64,000 bases of DNA from Dendrocalamus latiflorus (GCA_017311315.1 CM029666.1:2038871-2102870); one strand, 5' to 3'. Positions 47,628 to 57,985 are shown, counted from the first letter of the stretch. Numbers and translations are program-made. Notes: generated from the letters alone by a model not told the origin.

Positions 47628-50600
47628 ATGCGCGGAGAGAATACGGTGAGACCCAGGAACTCTTCTTGCATTCTGTACAACTCTAAACTGTCTAATCTAG
47701 TATGCTTTGCAAGGTTGTTCGACTGGGCAAAGGGCGCTGTTGATGTTGGTTGTTGTTGAGTTCAGACTTGCCTTTTGCCTTGATGTAATCTTATCTAGCC
47801 TTCCTCTTGTTCAGGATGTTAGGGTAATGCTGCTGCTTGTAATGTGCGTGCCATCTAAATAAATACATGGGGTTCTTCTTACCTATGTGAAGCCTGCAGT
47901 TTTTTTTGCGAAGCAAGGTTCAGATTTAACTGTAACTACTATGTTGCAATCTAGGACATTTTAGCGGATTTGGCATTGTTAGTGACGGTATTTACAAAAC
48001 TAGCAATATACGTATTGTATTTGCAAAAATGTCACCTTTGCTGTTCGGTGGGCGGGCGGCAGCGCCGGCGAGGTAACGTGTGGGGGGCCGATGGCGGCAG
48101 GTGCCTGCCACCGCGCCAGTAGACGGCAGGCAGCTTGTCGCCTGGTGAGGAGACGGCAGGTGATTAAGCCGGCTTAATTACCTGCCCTAATTTTTTTCGC
48201 TTAGTGTTTATTTGAATTTTTAAATATATCAAATAAGCTTAAAAAATTACGAAGGTTTATTTACAACCTTTTAATATAACATACTTGATAGTGTAATGTT
48301 TAGGTAATTTTATCTATTGTGAATATTGCTAAAAAATTTATATAATTTTGATATTTGTATGAGTTTTTATATATAGCAAACGAGCTTCAACAATTATAAA
48401 ATTTTATATAAAGTCTCCCGGTACAGTTATAGTTATTATGTAATTTTTTGGGAATTTTATATGGTCTGAATTTGCAATGTTTTTTCAGGTTAATTCATGA
48501 TTAAATTAACCCAAATAAACATGGCAAATTTGGACCGCATAAAATTTTTAAAAATTATACAATAACTATAACTATGTTGGGAGGCTTTAGATAAAATTTC
48601 GTAATTTTTGGAGCTCGTTTACTATATGTAAAAACTTATACAAATATCAAAATTGTATAATTTTTTTTAGCAATATTCACAATGGATAAAATTATCGAAA
48701 AATTACACTATCAAGCACGCTGTGTCGGAAGATTATACATAAATTTTCATAATTTTTAAAGCTCATTTGATATATTTTAAAATTTAAATAAACACTAAGC
48801 GAAAAAAATTAGGGCAGATAATTAAGCCGGCTAATCAGCTGGCTTAATCACCTGCCGTCTACTGGCGGGGCGGCCATCCCACGTGTCACTTGCCTCACCG
48901 GTGCTGCCGTCCGCCCACCAGACGGCAAAAATGATATTTCTGCAAATACGATATGCATACTGCTAGTTTTGTAAATACCGTCGCTAACAGTGCCAAATCC
49001 GTTAAAAAGTCTGCAATCTAGATGATGTATATTATGGTGTAATACGGTAGCTACATGGGGGGAAAATCATTTTTTTTTGCGAGGCATGGTTCAGATTTAA
49101 CTGTAACTACTATGTTGCAATCTAGATGATGTATATTATGGTGTAATACGGTAGCTACATGTGGGAATAATCATGTTCCATCGGGATATGAGATGTTTTC
49201 TTCAAGACAGAACGAGACTAGTGGGCCTCTCATATTCAGAATACTCCACTCCATTCATATTTTAATGAGATCATGCAGCCTATTCTAGCTTCTTCGGACC
49301 AATCTACCTCGTCGTGCAGTTTGTTCACGTTGAGCTGCTGATAGTCACCATTTGTATTGGTTTGTAGTAGAACTACTTGCAGAATATTGATATTCTTTGT
49401 ATTACTGCTTATTTGCCAGCAGGATAGGATGCGGGAGATTCATCTACGCTCGCACACAATTCAGACACATGGAACTAGATTGGCCAGAAAGCACACACGA
49501 CTGGGTTGTTATTGTTTTTCTAGCTGCGGTTGTGCTCTCCTTGCATTATGCTCCTCCGTTTAGCCGATTCATCGGGAAGGACATGATGACTGATATTAGG
49601 TACCCGGTGAAACAAAGTACTGTACCAGCATGGAGTGTTCCTGTATGTTTGAGAACTTTTGCAGTTCCATAGTTCGATACAAGCAAAGACTCATTCATCG
49701 CTGATACTTGATATTGGACCTCATGCCAGATAATCTCTATACTGTGTCCTGTGGTTATCTTCGCATCAATATATATTGCCAGGAGAGATGTTTATGATCT
49801 TCATCATGCAACACTAGGTGATTGATGTTGTCTCAATTTTCTTCTAATGTTTCAGTTATTCTGTGCAAAAGTTCTGGAGCTATATACATTTGAATGAATT
49901 TTGTAGGTGTCCTTTTTGCTGCGTTGATAACTGCGGTTATAACTGATGTGATAAAGAATGCAGTAGGGAGACCTAGGCCGGACTTCTTTTGGCGGTGTTT
50001 TCCTGATGGAAAGGAGGTACAATTTCCTTGTGTGCTTGTGTGTTGATAGTTTCACGCTTTAAGACATTGCATGTGTCATTACTAATTGAAATTAACACAG
50101 CACTGTCCTGGCATGTTCATCTCAGTTATATGATCAAGTGACAGGTGGTGTGATTTGTCATGGTGAGAAAAGTTTCTTAAAGGATGGGCGCAAAAGTTTT
50201 CCTAGTGGGCACACGTCGTGTAAGTTTTTTACCCTTAAGTGCATGTCTACATACACTAGATGTGATTTCGATGGATAAGCTTGTAGTTCCTATTGTAAAG
50301 CTAATTTTTTAGTTAGCAAGCACTGGTTAAAGATTGTCAATCAATGCTGCGTACCCTATCTGTACTTTATATTTTAATAGTTAATCACTGTTTTTGTGTT
50401 TTATACCTGGACCTTGATTCGTTAGTCTGGATCCTTATGCTTTATGTTTTGTTATTTATCTGGCAGAACTGTAGTTATCTCAAGTTGATACTATGGGAAT
50501 ATTACGTGCATTATTTTATAAAAACTCACAATATAGTTGTTGTTATGAATATTGTGTGTATTGATATGAGACCCAATGGGCCATATATATAGGAGAGTAC

Positions 50601-52816
50601 AAGAGATATAAGGAAACAAATAAGAGTCCTATTCTATCTCTAATACCTTATCTCTAATACCCTTAACACCCCCCCACAAATGCAAGGCGTATGCAATAGC
50701 ATTGCATTTGAAAAAGGGTTAATACTAAAACAAAAAATATCCAACATCCGAGTCGTGATAAAGTCGTCGTTGCGTGCAGTCGTCGAATAAATTGTCAAAT
50801 CAAGCCGAAGAGGAATAGATAGAAGCATGACGGCACAGATCGAAGCCTGAGACGGCAGCGGCGCAGTGCACAAGAAGCGCAACGGAGGCGCAGTGCAGAA
50901 GAAGCGCGGCGGCGCAATGCACAAGAAGCGCAACGGAGGCGCGGTGCAAAAGAAACGCGGCGACGCAATGCACAATAAGCGCAACGGAGGCGCGGTGCAG
51001 AAGAAGCGCGGCGGCCTCATAGAGACTTCTACAATCTGCAGCGGCTCAAGGAAAAGAGCAGCGGCTGCTGCCATGCAAAAGAAAATTCCTACACTTCTAT
51101 GACTGACAATAAATTTGTGGACTCACACGGCTTAAACGAACGAAAGATCAGAAACTACGGATTTTAGATGGACGCGACGGAAGACTCACGAAAAATAACT
51201 GAAGACTGACTAAAAGAAAACAGCCGCAGAAAATCCTTAAAATTACCCTCTCCCCCTCCATCTCCCTCTTCACACCCGATCCCGCTCGCTCATCACGCCC
51301 GCGCGAGACACGGGAGGCGCGGAGGAGCGTGCGCGACGGTGGAGCGGGCGCGGCGAGTCGCCGAAGCAGAGAGGCGGGTGGAGTCGGCGGGGCCGGAGGC
51401 GAGGGAGCGTCGGATCTGGCCGGAGCGAGGCCGGATCCGAGGCGGCGAGACGCGGCGACGGCACGGAGAGCGTTGAAGCCGGCGGCGGAGAGGCCGGATC
51501 TGAGGCGGCGCCGGCCGGATCCGGGCGGGAGTCGGCCTGGCGACGACAGCGGCGCGGATCCGAGGCGGCATCGGCCGGATCTGGGCGGCGGTGCGTGGAT
51601 GAGCCGACGACGAGGAGGCGCGGCGTCGGTGGAGGCCGAGGCGGGCTGCCAGATCTGATGAGACGGCGACCAGACAGGCGGCGGCCCGGCGACGGCGACG
51701 GCTCGGCAGCAGAGCGGCAGCCAACGAGCTGCGGCGGCAAGGAAGGCCCCCGCGAAGGAGGTCGCGTGCGCCGGCGAAGAAGGCGGCAGCCCCGGCGAGG
51801 AAGGTGCGGGCCCGACGCCACGAAGAAGGCCGCGCGCGCGCCGGCGAACCCCGGCGGTAGATCTGAGCGGCGACGAGGCAGCGGCGTCTTCGTCGTCAGC
51901 AGCCCAACAAGATAGCCGCCCCCGGGAGAGGAGATCCATCCTCCCGGGGGAGGCGACGGCGGCGGCCGGAGCGGAAGTAGATCGAGGTTAGGGTTTTAAC
52001 CTAAGCTCTGATACCATGTTATGAATATTGTGTGTATTGATATGAGACCCAATGGGCCATATATATAGGAGAGTACAAGAGATATAAGGAAACAAATAAG
52101 AGTCCTATTCTATCTCTAATACCTTATCTCTAATACCCTTAACAGTTGTAACCTGTAAAACTATGGTAATATCCATGAGCAGTCAGTATTTTACAGAATT
52201 TACACTGCAGGGTCTTTTGCTGGACTTGGATTTTTGTCACTCTACTTATCTGGCAAAATTAAGGCGTTTGAACGCAAAGGTCATGTGGCAAAACTTTGCA
52301 TTGTGATTCTTCCTCTTCTTCTTGCTTCGCTTGTTGGGATTTCTAGAATAGATGATTATCGACACCACTGGGAGGATGTGTTTGTTGGTGGCCTACTTGG
52401 TTTGTACTCCTCCCCCCTCATTTTTCCAAATGTATCGAATGCTTTGGTACTGCAGCAACCACACTGAATCAATACATTTCAGGATATGTCATGGCAGTAC
52501 TGTGCTATTTGCACTTCTTTCCTCCTCCGTATCACCATCAAGGTCGTTCAATCTCCATCACTTTGCAACTTCCTTTCACTGTTAGTGGTTCAAGGGTTTA
52601 TCTTGTATCATCGATCTCGTTTCGATATTTTGATTTTTCCTGTTTGGACGTGACATCTCTTCCTTTTCACGTTAAGGTTGGGGGCCATATGCATACTTCC
52701 ACATGCTGGAGGAGCTTGAGGCGAGCAATTCAAACAATGAACAAAACCAACAGTCTGCAGGTGGGCATCAGATTGGAAGTGCATCAAGAAATGATTTGGA
52801 ATCTGGAAGCGTGTAG
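47628..52816 (+). CDS. Lipid phosphate phosphatase (PAP2 superfamily), broken or shifted in its first main coding exon
   Basis: Exons 49423-49642, 49730-49817, 49907-50016, 50126-50219, 52211-52399, 52483-52542 and 52677-52816 join by GT-AG. From an ATG at 49469 they give 855 nt, 284 aa. All three PAP2 motifs are intact: K-x6-RP in [13 protein letters not shown] in [10 protein letters not shown], and SR-x5-H-x3-D in [12 protein letters not shown]. Several hydrophobic spans mark it as an integral membrane enzyme that dephosphorylates phosphatidic acid and related lipids. The expected N-terminus [20 protein letters not shown] begins at 49429, or at 47628 via a leader exon 47628-47645 in frame, but is out of frame with the rest. 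Loss of one CA unit in the CACACAC run near 49491 explains this. The ATG at 49469 ([12 protein letters not shown]) is in frame and could rescue translation. Intron 4 holds a TRIM element, the first intron a hairpin, and the leader a LINE. Confidence 0.88.
47895..49165 (+). repeat. Tandem duplication (about 115 bp) of host sequence, split by the hairpin element
   Basis: GGTTCAGATTTAACTGTAAC, then TACTATGTTGCAATCTAG, occurs at about 47919-47954 and 49090-49127. The continuation GATGATGTATATTATGGTG, then TAATACGGTAGCTACATG, occurs at 49021-49060 and 49127-49160. Before the hairpin inserted, the site was therefore two head-to-tail copies. Confidence 0.8.
47954..49012. mobile_element. Mutator-like hairpin element, about 1.06 kb, long TIRs, 8-9-bp TSD
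   Basis: The left end (GACATTTTAGCGGATTTGGC) and the right end (GCCAAATCCGTTAAAAAGTC) are inverted. The complementarity continues for nearly 500 bp per arm (for example CACTAAGCGAAAAAAATTAG against its complement, and TTAAGCCGGC blocks). Direct repeats of GCAATCTAG lie at 47946-47954 and 49013-49021, matching the 9-bp duplications of Mutator-like elements. No transposase is present. It lies in the probable first intron of the phosphatase gene. Confidence 0.85.
50541..50668 (-). repeat. LTR of the TRIM element (3' LTR in element orientation)
   Basis: 128 bp, identical to 52017-52144, next to the G-rich polypurine tract at about 50669-50680. Confidence 0.95.
50865..51018 (-). repeat. 54-bp tandem repeat inside the TRIM element
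   Basis: Alternating 27-bp half-units (GCAGTGCACAAGAAGCGCAA / GGCGCAGTGCAGAAGAAGCG types) repeat about three times as 54-bp pairs. They encode 18-aa repeats on both strands ([16 protein letters not shown] on plus; [15 protein letters not shown] on minus). This is a repeat artefact, or an internal repeat of the element's transcript. Confidence 0.8.
51148..51939 (-). other. Open frame inside the TRIM element, no recognised product
   Basis: A 263-codon frame starts with [20 protein letters not shown] about 70 nt after the PBS, the position where gag would begin. It is very rich in Ala, Pro, Arg and Ser, with repeated [21 protein letters not shown] blocks. It ends with a hydrophobic segment ([20 protein letters not shown]). 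No domain is recognised. High GC opens several frames here, so translation is uncertain. It may be a captured host exon or a rudimentary gag leader. Confidence 0.35.
52005..52016 (-). other. Primer-binding site of the TRIM element
   Basis: TGGTATCAGAGC on the minus strand, adjacent to the LTR end at 52017. It is complementary to the 3' end of initiator tRNA-Met as in Copia-type elements. Confidence 0.9.
52017..52144 (-). repeat. LTR of the TRIM element (5' LTR in element orientation)
   Basis: 128 bp, identical to 50541-50668, bordered by the GTTGT duplication on the right. Confidence 0.95.
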
Positions 52817-53184
52817 CCTCACTCCTGCGTTAAACCGAAGAACCTACCTTGTTCAGTAAGCATGGCTAATCGTTTATATGCATGCACTCGACAAGTATTA
52901 GAAGTTTAAAACAAGAGATGTGATGTTTTTCACTTCCTGTTTACGATCGTTCAGTACGAAACCACAAGCTCAGTATATTCTAACCTAGTCGGTGTAGGAC
53001 CACCTGTGTTGTCGCCAAATTATTCATGTGTTAGCCTGTGTGAGTTGCTAGTGGAAGTGCTCATTAGGAACTTATTCCATTGTTATAAAGAAACAGAAAG
53101 TAGAGACGAAAAAGACAGCCATATTGCACTCGAACATTCTCCACTAGGTTGCACCGTGGCGTCCAACGGAGTAGTATCAACTCA
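52817..53184 (+). other. Probable 3' UTR and flank of the phosphatase gene
   Basis: Follows the TAG at 52814-52816. Short frames have no recognisable product and no clear AATAAA was identified. Confidence 0.4.
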
Positions 53185-53430
53185 TGGGCAAAAGTGTAAT
53201 CTGCTTGTTTCGGCTTTAGTTTCAATCTTTTAGTTTCTAGTTCACTATTTCTTAGTTTGATCTCTTTCTAATCTTTTAGATTTTTTAGGGTTTTTTTGCC
53301 TTTTTCTTTTTTTCCTGTTTTTGTTTGCATGGTCTGTGATGCACTAATATGTTTTTTTATTTTAAATTTGTTTAAATTTAATTATGTAAAAAAATTATCA
53401 ACAGCTATAATAGAAAATAAATCAACTACA
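53185..53430 (+). mobile_element. MITE, family B
   Basis: CTGCTTGTTTCGGCTTTAG start, T-rich arm, TTTGTTTGCATGGTCTGTGATGCACTAA centre (compare TTTGCATTATACGAGATGGGCTAA at 58703-58956), and an A-rich return with ATCAACAGCTATAATAG. Confidence 0.6.
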
Positions 53431-53598
53431 GTAATAAAAACCGGCTACCTGTGTTGTCTTCCTTCTTAAATGCCTGGATTGATTCTCCGTTCTTGGTCTT
53501 ATTCCAAGCTCAGAGGAACAGATCAACACGGATCAAGATCTTAGTTGTTAAGAGACAAAAGTACTAGCATTGAATTATCTACATTACACCTTGGGTGC

Positions 53599-53834
53599 GC
53601 CTATTCTTTTTGAAAAGTTTTTGGCTTTTGATTGCGGCTTATAGCTTTTAAGCTGTTCGTGTGAGAGATTACAGAGTAACAAAAATTTATGTGCGGTTTT
53701 TGCCGATATAAATGAAGTCGGTACAATATGTACTACAATTAACTAGTAGACCCTATTTTGAAAAAACACTCCGTTTAAAAATTAGTTACTGTAGAAAAGT
53801 CAAAAAATAGTTTTTAGAAGCCGAAAAGAACAGG
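53599..53834 (+). mobile_element. MITE, family A, complete
   Basis: GCCTATTCTTTTTGAAAAG and GAAAAGAACAGGC are inverted termini. The interior CGTGTGAGAGATTACAGAGT, CCGATATAAATGAAGTCGGT, ACTACAATTAACTAGTAGAC and AAAAAACACTCCGTTTAAAA matches the copy at 57742. No transposase; hAT-like termini are suspected. Confidence 0.8.
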
Positions 53835-53844
53835 CTCCAGACCC

Positions 53845-54085
53845 ACTTATTTCGGCTTATGCTTTTGGCTATTTCTAAATTTCATCTTTTTCTGACTTTT
53901 TGGTTTTTTTTATTTTTTTGTCGGTTTTTTCCCGTATTCGTTTTATTGTCCATGATAGGCTAACTTGTTTTTTCTATTTTTAATTTTTTTAAATGTATTT
54001 ACGCCAAATAAGTTACCATTAGTTACAGTAAAATTTTAGTTAGCTGCGGTATAATTTCAGTCATAAGCTAGCTTATTTCAGCCCA
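53845..54085 (+). mobile_element. MITE, family B
   Basis: TTATTTCGGCTTATGC start, T-rich arm with TTTTTTTGTCGG, centre TTCGTTTTATTGTCCATGATAGGCTAAC, and the end CTTATTTCAGCCCAACCTAG. It lies 10 bp after the family A copy. Confidence 0.65.
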
Positions 54086-54089
54086 ACCT

Positions 54090-55248
54090 AGTGGTACCTC
54101 AGTCTGCTCTATGTTATGTTAATCTTGTCGAAACCTTAGTATTTTTAAATACACTTCTCACACACAAAAAAATGTTATGTACTTCCCAGTGTTATTTTAG
54201 ATATGCAGTCTTCGCCTCTTTGGCAGAATCGCACCGAACTTTCCATTCAACGTGTTTAGCCAGAAAGCAATATTACCATTTCATAAGGCATGGTTAACAC
54301 TTTAACCGCAGTAAAAAACAGGACTGACAGTAATCCTTCCGCTTTCACTTTTCCAAAATACACGAAAGGATAGTGGAAAGAAAGGCTTCCTCGCACAAGC
54401 TGATGTGACCAGCATGGGTAAGATATTTACCACATGTATAAGTTCCTATACTGTTAGATTGCTCTTTGGTAATGGTTAAACACGAGGCATAACTGACGGA
54501 ATAAGTTGAAAAGAAAAGGGACGATTAATGGATAAATACAAATTGTGCTGAATTAATCCAAGCAGTGGATGTGTGATTGCCAATCAACAAGTTTGCCGTT
54601 GGTCTTCCAAGTAAATGTGATTTTCACATTGTTTGTGAGAACAAGCAAAAGAAATCAGAATTCATCTAGCTAAAACCGGGAATTCCGAATGCTATCTGGT
54701 GCCAGTTAAAGCTTTGCTCTGAACAAGGCTACACCAGCATTTGGCACTTAATCCAAGTCAGGAAAGGGAAAGGTGACTGAAAAAAAGGCACAGATTCCAC
54801 ATCCATAGAGCAAAGTCAGAAATGGGGACTCATCTCCTCACATGATCCACTTATTATCTGATACAAGAAAAAAAGAAGCTACAAGTACAAGCAACTACAC
54901 AACTCCACAAGCCGACTGATAGTAACATCTGCCAACAAAACTATCATGGACCTTCTGCCACACATCCATCGACAAAACAATACGGAGGCTCTGACCAAAA
55001 TCTGCAGCATTCTACTCTCTCACTTCCAGGTGCCTTTCAGTTTCAGCAGATGGGGGGACTGACCAAAACCAAAAGAAAAGAAGAAACACAAAGCAACTAA
55101 ACAGAAGCAAAGGCAGCGTCTAGGGAAGGGGAGGCATTGGCCATTGCTTGTAGCTAACACTCACTTGTCTGTAACTCTGCAAAACCACATAGCTAATCGA
55201 ACTATCGAAGTGGAACTACTACTCCAATACGCACAAGTATGCACGACT
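54090..55248. other. Intergenic region, probable 3' flank of the small minus-strand gene
   Basis: No supported coding sequence. The 54900-55240 part is probably 3' UTR of the gene at 55249-55668, read on the minus strand. Confidence 0.4.
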
Positions 55249-55668
55249 CTAATAATACCTTGCGACAGTAGCAGTAGTTGGGTAGTAGGAATCGGTGGTG
55301 TCCTGCTTAGCAGGAGGCCCGTGGAAGCCTGCTTTGTAGCCCCTGTCATCACCAACCTTGTTGTTCCTCGCAGTCGCAGGAAGCTTCAACGTTTCGTCAG
55401 CTGCTGAATATGTGTAGGCCTGGCCTTGTGCGTAGGCAGCGTGGCCGTAGCCATCCCTCGTTGCATCAGCTCCGGCAAAGGCGGCAGACGCCTTGTGGCC
55501 ATTGCCGTTGCGCTGTTGGCCGTGGTCGGCGCCATTCCTCGCCGGCGGATGATTAGGCGTGGGAAGCGCCCTCATGGCGGCGGCGGCGGGCTTGGTTGTC
55601 GTCGGCTCGCGGCCGAAGTCATGGCCGCTGCCGCCGCAACCGAAGCACGCGTCGAACCGGAAGCACAT
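55249..55668 (-). CDS. Small single-exon protein of unknown function (139 aa)
   Basis: The frame runs from ATG at 55668 to the stop at 55249 without an intron. The N-terminus MCFRFDACFGCGGSGHD is Cys-rich. The middle is low-complexity Ala/Gly/Asn/His (ARNGADHGQQRNGNGHKAS). The C-terminal half is Tyr-rich (GYGHAAYAQGQAYTYSA, ending TTATVARYY). No transmembrane segment or known domain is visible, and I do not recognise the family. Support for a real gene is the upstream minus-strand TATA box (about 55818-55826) at a sensible distance, GC-rich coding composition against AT-rich flanks, and a clean ORF. It may be a grass-specific gene. Confidence 0.55.
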   Translation of the reverse strand: MCFRFDACFGCGGSGHDFGREPTTTKPAAAAMRALPTPNHPPARNGADHGQQRNGNGHKASAAFAGADATRDGYGHAAYAQGQAYTYSAADETLKLPATARNNKVGDDRGYKAGFHGPPAKQDTTDSYYPTTATVARYY

Positions 55669-55817
55669 ACTTGCTGATGATCACTCGACTTGTTGGTCGC
55701 TTCCTTTTGTTTTGTTTGTGCCTAGGCTGCTGCCAGTGGTACTAGGCAACTACGAGTCTGAACTAATGGGATTGGTGTTGTTGGAAGGCCTGTACGACAG
55801 TGTGGTGCACGGAGCTC

Positions 55818-55826
55818 AATATATAC
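55818..55826 (-). promoter_or_regulatory. TATA box of the small minus-strand gene
   Basis: TATATATTG on the minus strand about 150 bp upstream of the ATG at 55668, implying a leader of about 120 nt. Confidence 0.55.
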
Positions 55827-55829
55827 ACG

Positions 55830-57741
55830 CGCCGAGCTCGTAGCGTGCGCAGCTTGTGTGCGAAGCCGAGTAGGAAAGGTGGGTCCGATTCAGACGCCCA
55901 GTTACTTGGTCCGGGCTTGAAACGCGCGTTTACCGAGCTCACCCGAGTCTCGTTTCATATTTCAATCCATCCAGACGTCTGTGTGTACTGGTTTCTACTT
56001 CTAATTTTTGCTTTTAAAAATTAAAGCTAATACAAACATCCTAACTTGTATAAATCGATTCTATCAGCCACTACAATATAAGCTTTTACATATTGCAACG
56101 TCTTTTGTATTTTATTATATCACAATCCCGTAAGTTGTACGTCTGTCTAAATATTGTAGTGCCTTTCATTGCACCGTGTTATTATATAATGTATTACTAT
56201 TCATCTGCCATTGTATCGTCCACTGCTATTCATTAGTCGCAACAAAAAAATCATCAATAGAAACCAATATAAACGGACCTATAATAACAGTGATGGTCTG
56301 CAGTTGCAGCACGCGGTGGTGCTCCCGCGAATGGAATTTTCGATGGGGGAGCGACGTGCTCGGCCGGCGAATCGAAGCCACCGCGCGTGCATCGGTGTGT
56401 TGCGACGTCTTGAGCGCGACGTCGTGCCGGGCGGTGCCGGGGCAGCATCGCGATGCCGTGGAATTCAAAGTTTGGCATGGCCGGTTAAGTGGGGATAAGA
56501 AGAGGCCGCCGTGTTGTTGCGTCTTCTTGGGGCCCTAGCCTCAGCTTGCTGCACTTCAGTCAGCAAGACTATTATCTGCCGGTTGCCGATGCTCCCTCCA
56601 AGCGCCTCGATCGTTTGCTTGGCTGCCTGCAAATCATGTTGACCATCCTCTGTTCCTCACTAACTCGCCGGAACATAAATCTGACGCTACCAAAATCTAG
56701 CCGTGAAATTGGCCATCCACAGCCATTGACAGGTTTCGGCAAGGAAAACGAACTAGTGTTGCCAACGAGAATAGAGTTTTTGTCGAAAATTCCAATGCGA
56801 CCAAAGTTTGGCATCTACGATTTGGCAGTTGTTAGATTGAAACCAAACAGGCTAGTCTCGCGTAATGTTCATCGTTCGTTCATCCTTGTGTTCCTCGGGG
56901 GAATATTTCGCCTCTCGTGATAATCTACTAGTCCCGTGGACACGTCAACGGACTCGCAGGTCATGAGACCGAAAATTTCATTCGTCCACACTTCCATCGT
57001 TTGACCATATTTTTTAGGGAAGACCATTTGATCATTGACCGGGGGCTAGCATCTGAGCTCAAGAATATGTTCTCTGATGGTCAGTGTCAGGCCCTGCCAT
57101 TCTTCTCTCTGTCTAACACTTCAAAGTTTAACTAACTCACACAGTTGCAACCTCCGATGGGAAATAAAACGACGTCATCAAACCTCCCAGAAAATTATCA
57201 AAACTGACGTAATAAAAAAAAATATACACGAACCGCTGGGCGGGAAATAGAAAAGAAAGAACAAATGGATAATGACCAGTCCTTGCTGCTGCTGCCGCCT
57301 TGCGCCTTTATTCTCCCACAAGCTTGGAATCTGCTCACTGGGGCAAAATGATTGATCAGCCACAATGTGCTTAAACAAGAAGAAAACAAAGGGCAGAGTT
57401 CATTCTTGGTAGAAAGGGGTAAGATCTGGATTGCAGACTAACTGTAGGGTGACAACAAGGATGTTCTATGTGCACCGAAAATAGATCTATGAAGGTGATT
57501 GTCCACCGAAAGTCGTGATTATTGGAGATACCCCTCGTTAGGGTTTATCATACCCTGGCTAATTTATTTTTTTGTTCGGCTTATACGAGATCTGGCGGAA
57601 ATCCTCTAGAAATAACATCTCCTGGAGACATCGAACCATTGGAATTCTAGCGTCGTGATAGCGAATTCCTGCTGTATATTCAGTGCGAGACGCATTGGGA
57701 CGGAACTTCGCGTGACCACACGAGCCACGCGAGAGAAGGAT
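55830..57741. other. Intergenic region, no supported gene
   Basis: 56290-56540 is GC-rich with overlapping frames on both strands and no domain. 56540-57740 shows no recognisable gene or element. Confidence 0.4.
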
Positions 57742-57985
57742 GTCCTGTTCTTTTTAGCTACGACTTTTCGCTTTTGGCTACGATTTGTGACTTTTAGGAC
57801 TGTTTGTACGAGAGATTACAGAGTAACAGAAATTCACGTGCGATTTTTTTCCGATATAAATGAAGTCAGTAAAGTATATACTATAATTAAGTAGTAGATC
57901 TTATCTTTAAAAAAATACTCTATTTAAAGTTTGGTTACTATAGAAAAGCTGAAAAACAGTTTTTAGAAGCTGAAAAGAGCAGGAC
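57742..57985 (+). mobile_element. MITE, family A, complete (reference copy)
   Basis: The termini GTCCTGTTCTTTT and GAAAAGAGCAGGAC are near-perfect inverted repeats. Subterminal AGCTACGACTTTTCGCTTTTGG and TTTTTAGAAGCTGAAAAG arms pair. The centre carries GAGAGATTACAGAGTAACAG and GATATAAATGAAGTCAGT. Confidence 0.85.

Larger units (their letters stand above)
50541..52144 (-). mobile_element. Young TRIM-type non-autonomous LTR retrotransposon in the phosphatase intron
   Basis: Two 128-bp direct LTRs (50541-50668 and 52017-52144) read identical throughout. They run TGTTAAGGG...CATAACA on the minus strand. A perfect 5-bp duplication GTTGT flanks the element (50536-50540, 52145-52149). On the minus strand the PBS TGGTATCAGAGC (tRNA-iMet type) starts exactly at the LTR end, and a G7 polypurine tract precedes the other LTR. 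The 1.35-kb internal region lacks gag-pol. It is antisense to the host gene. Confidence 0.95.
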
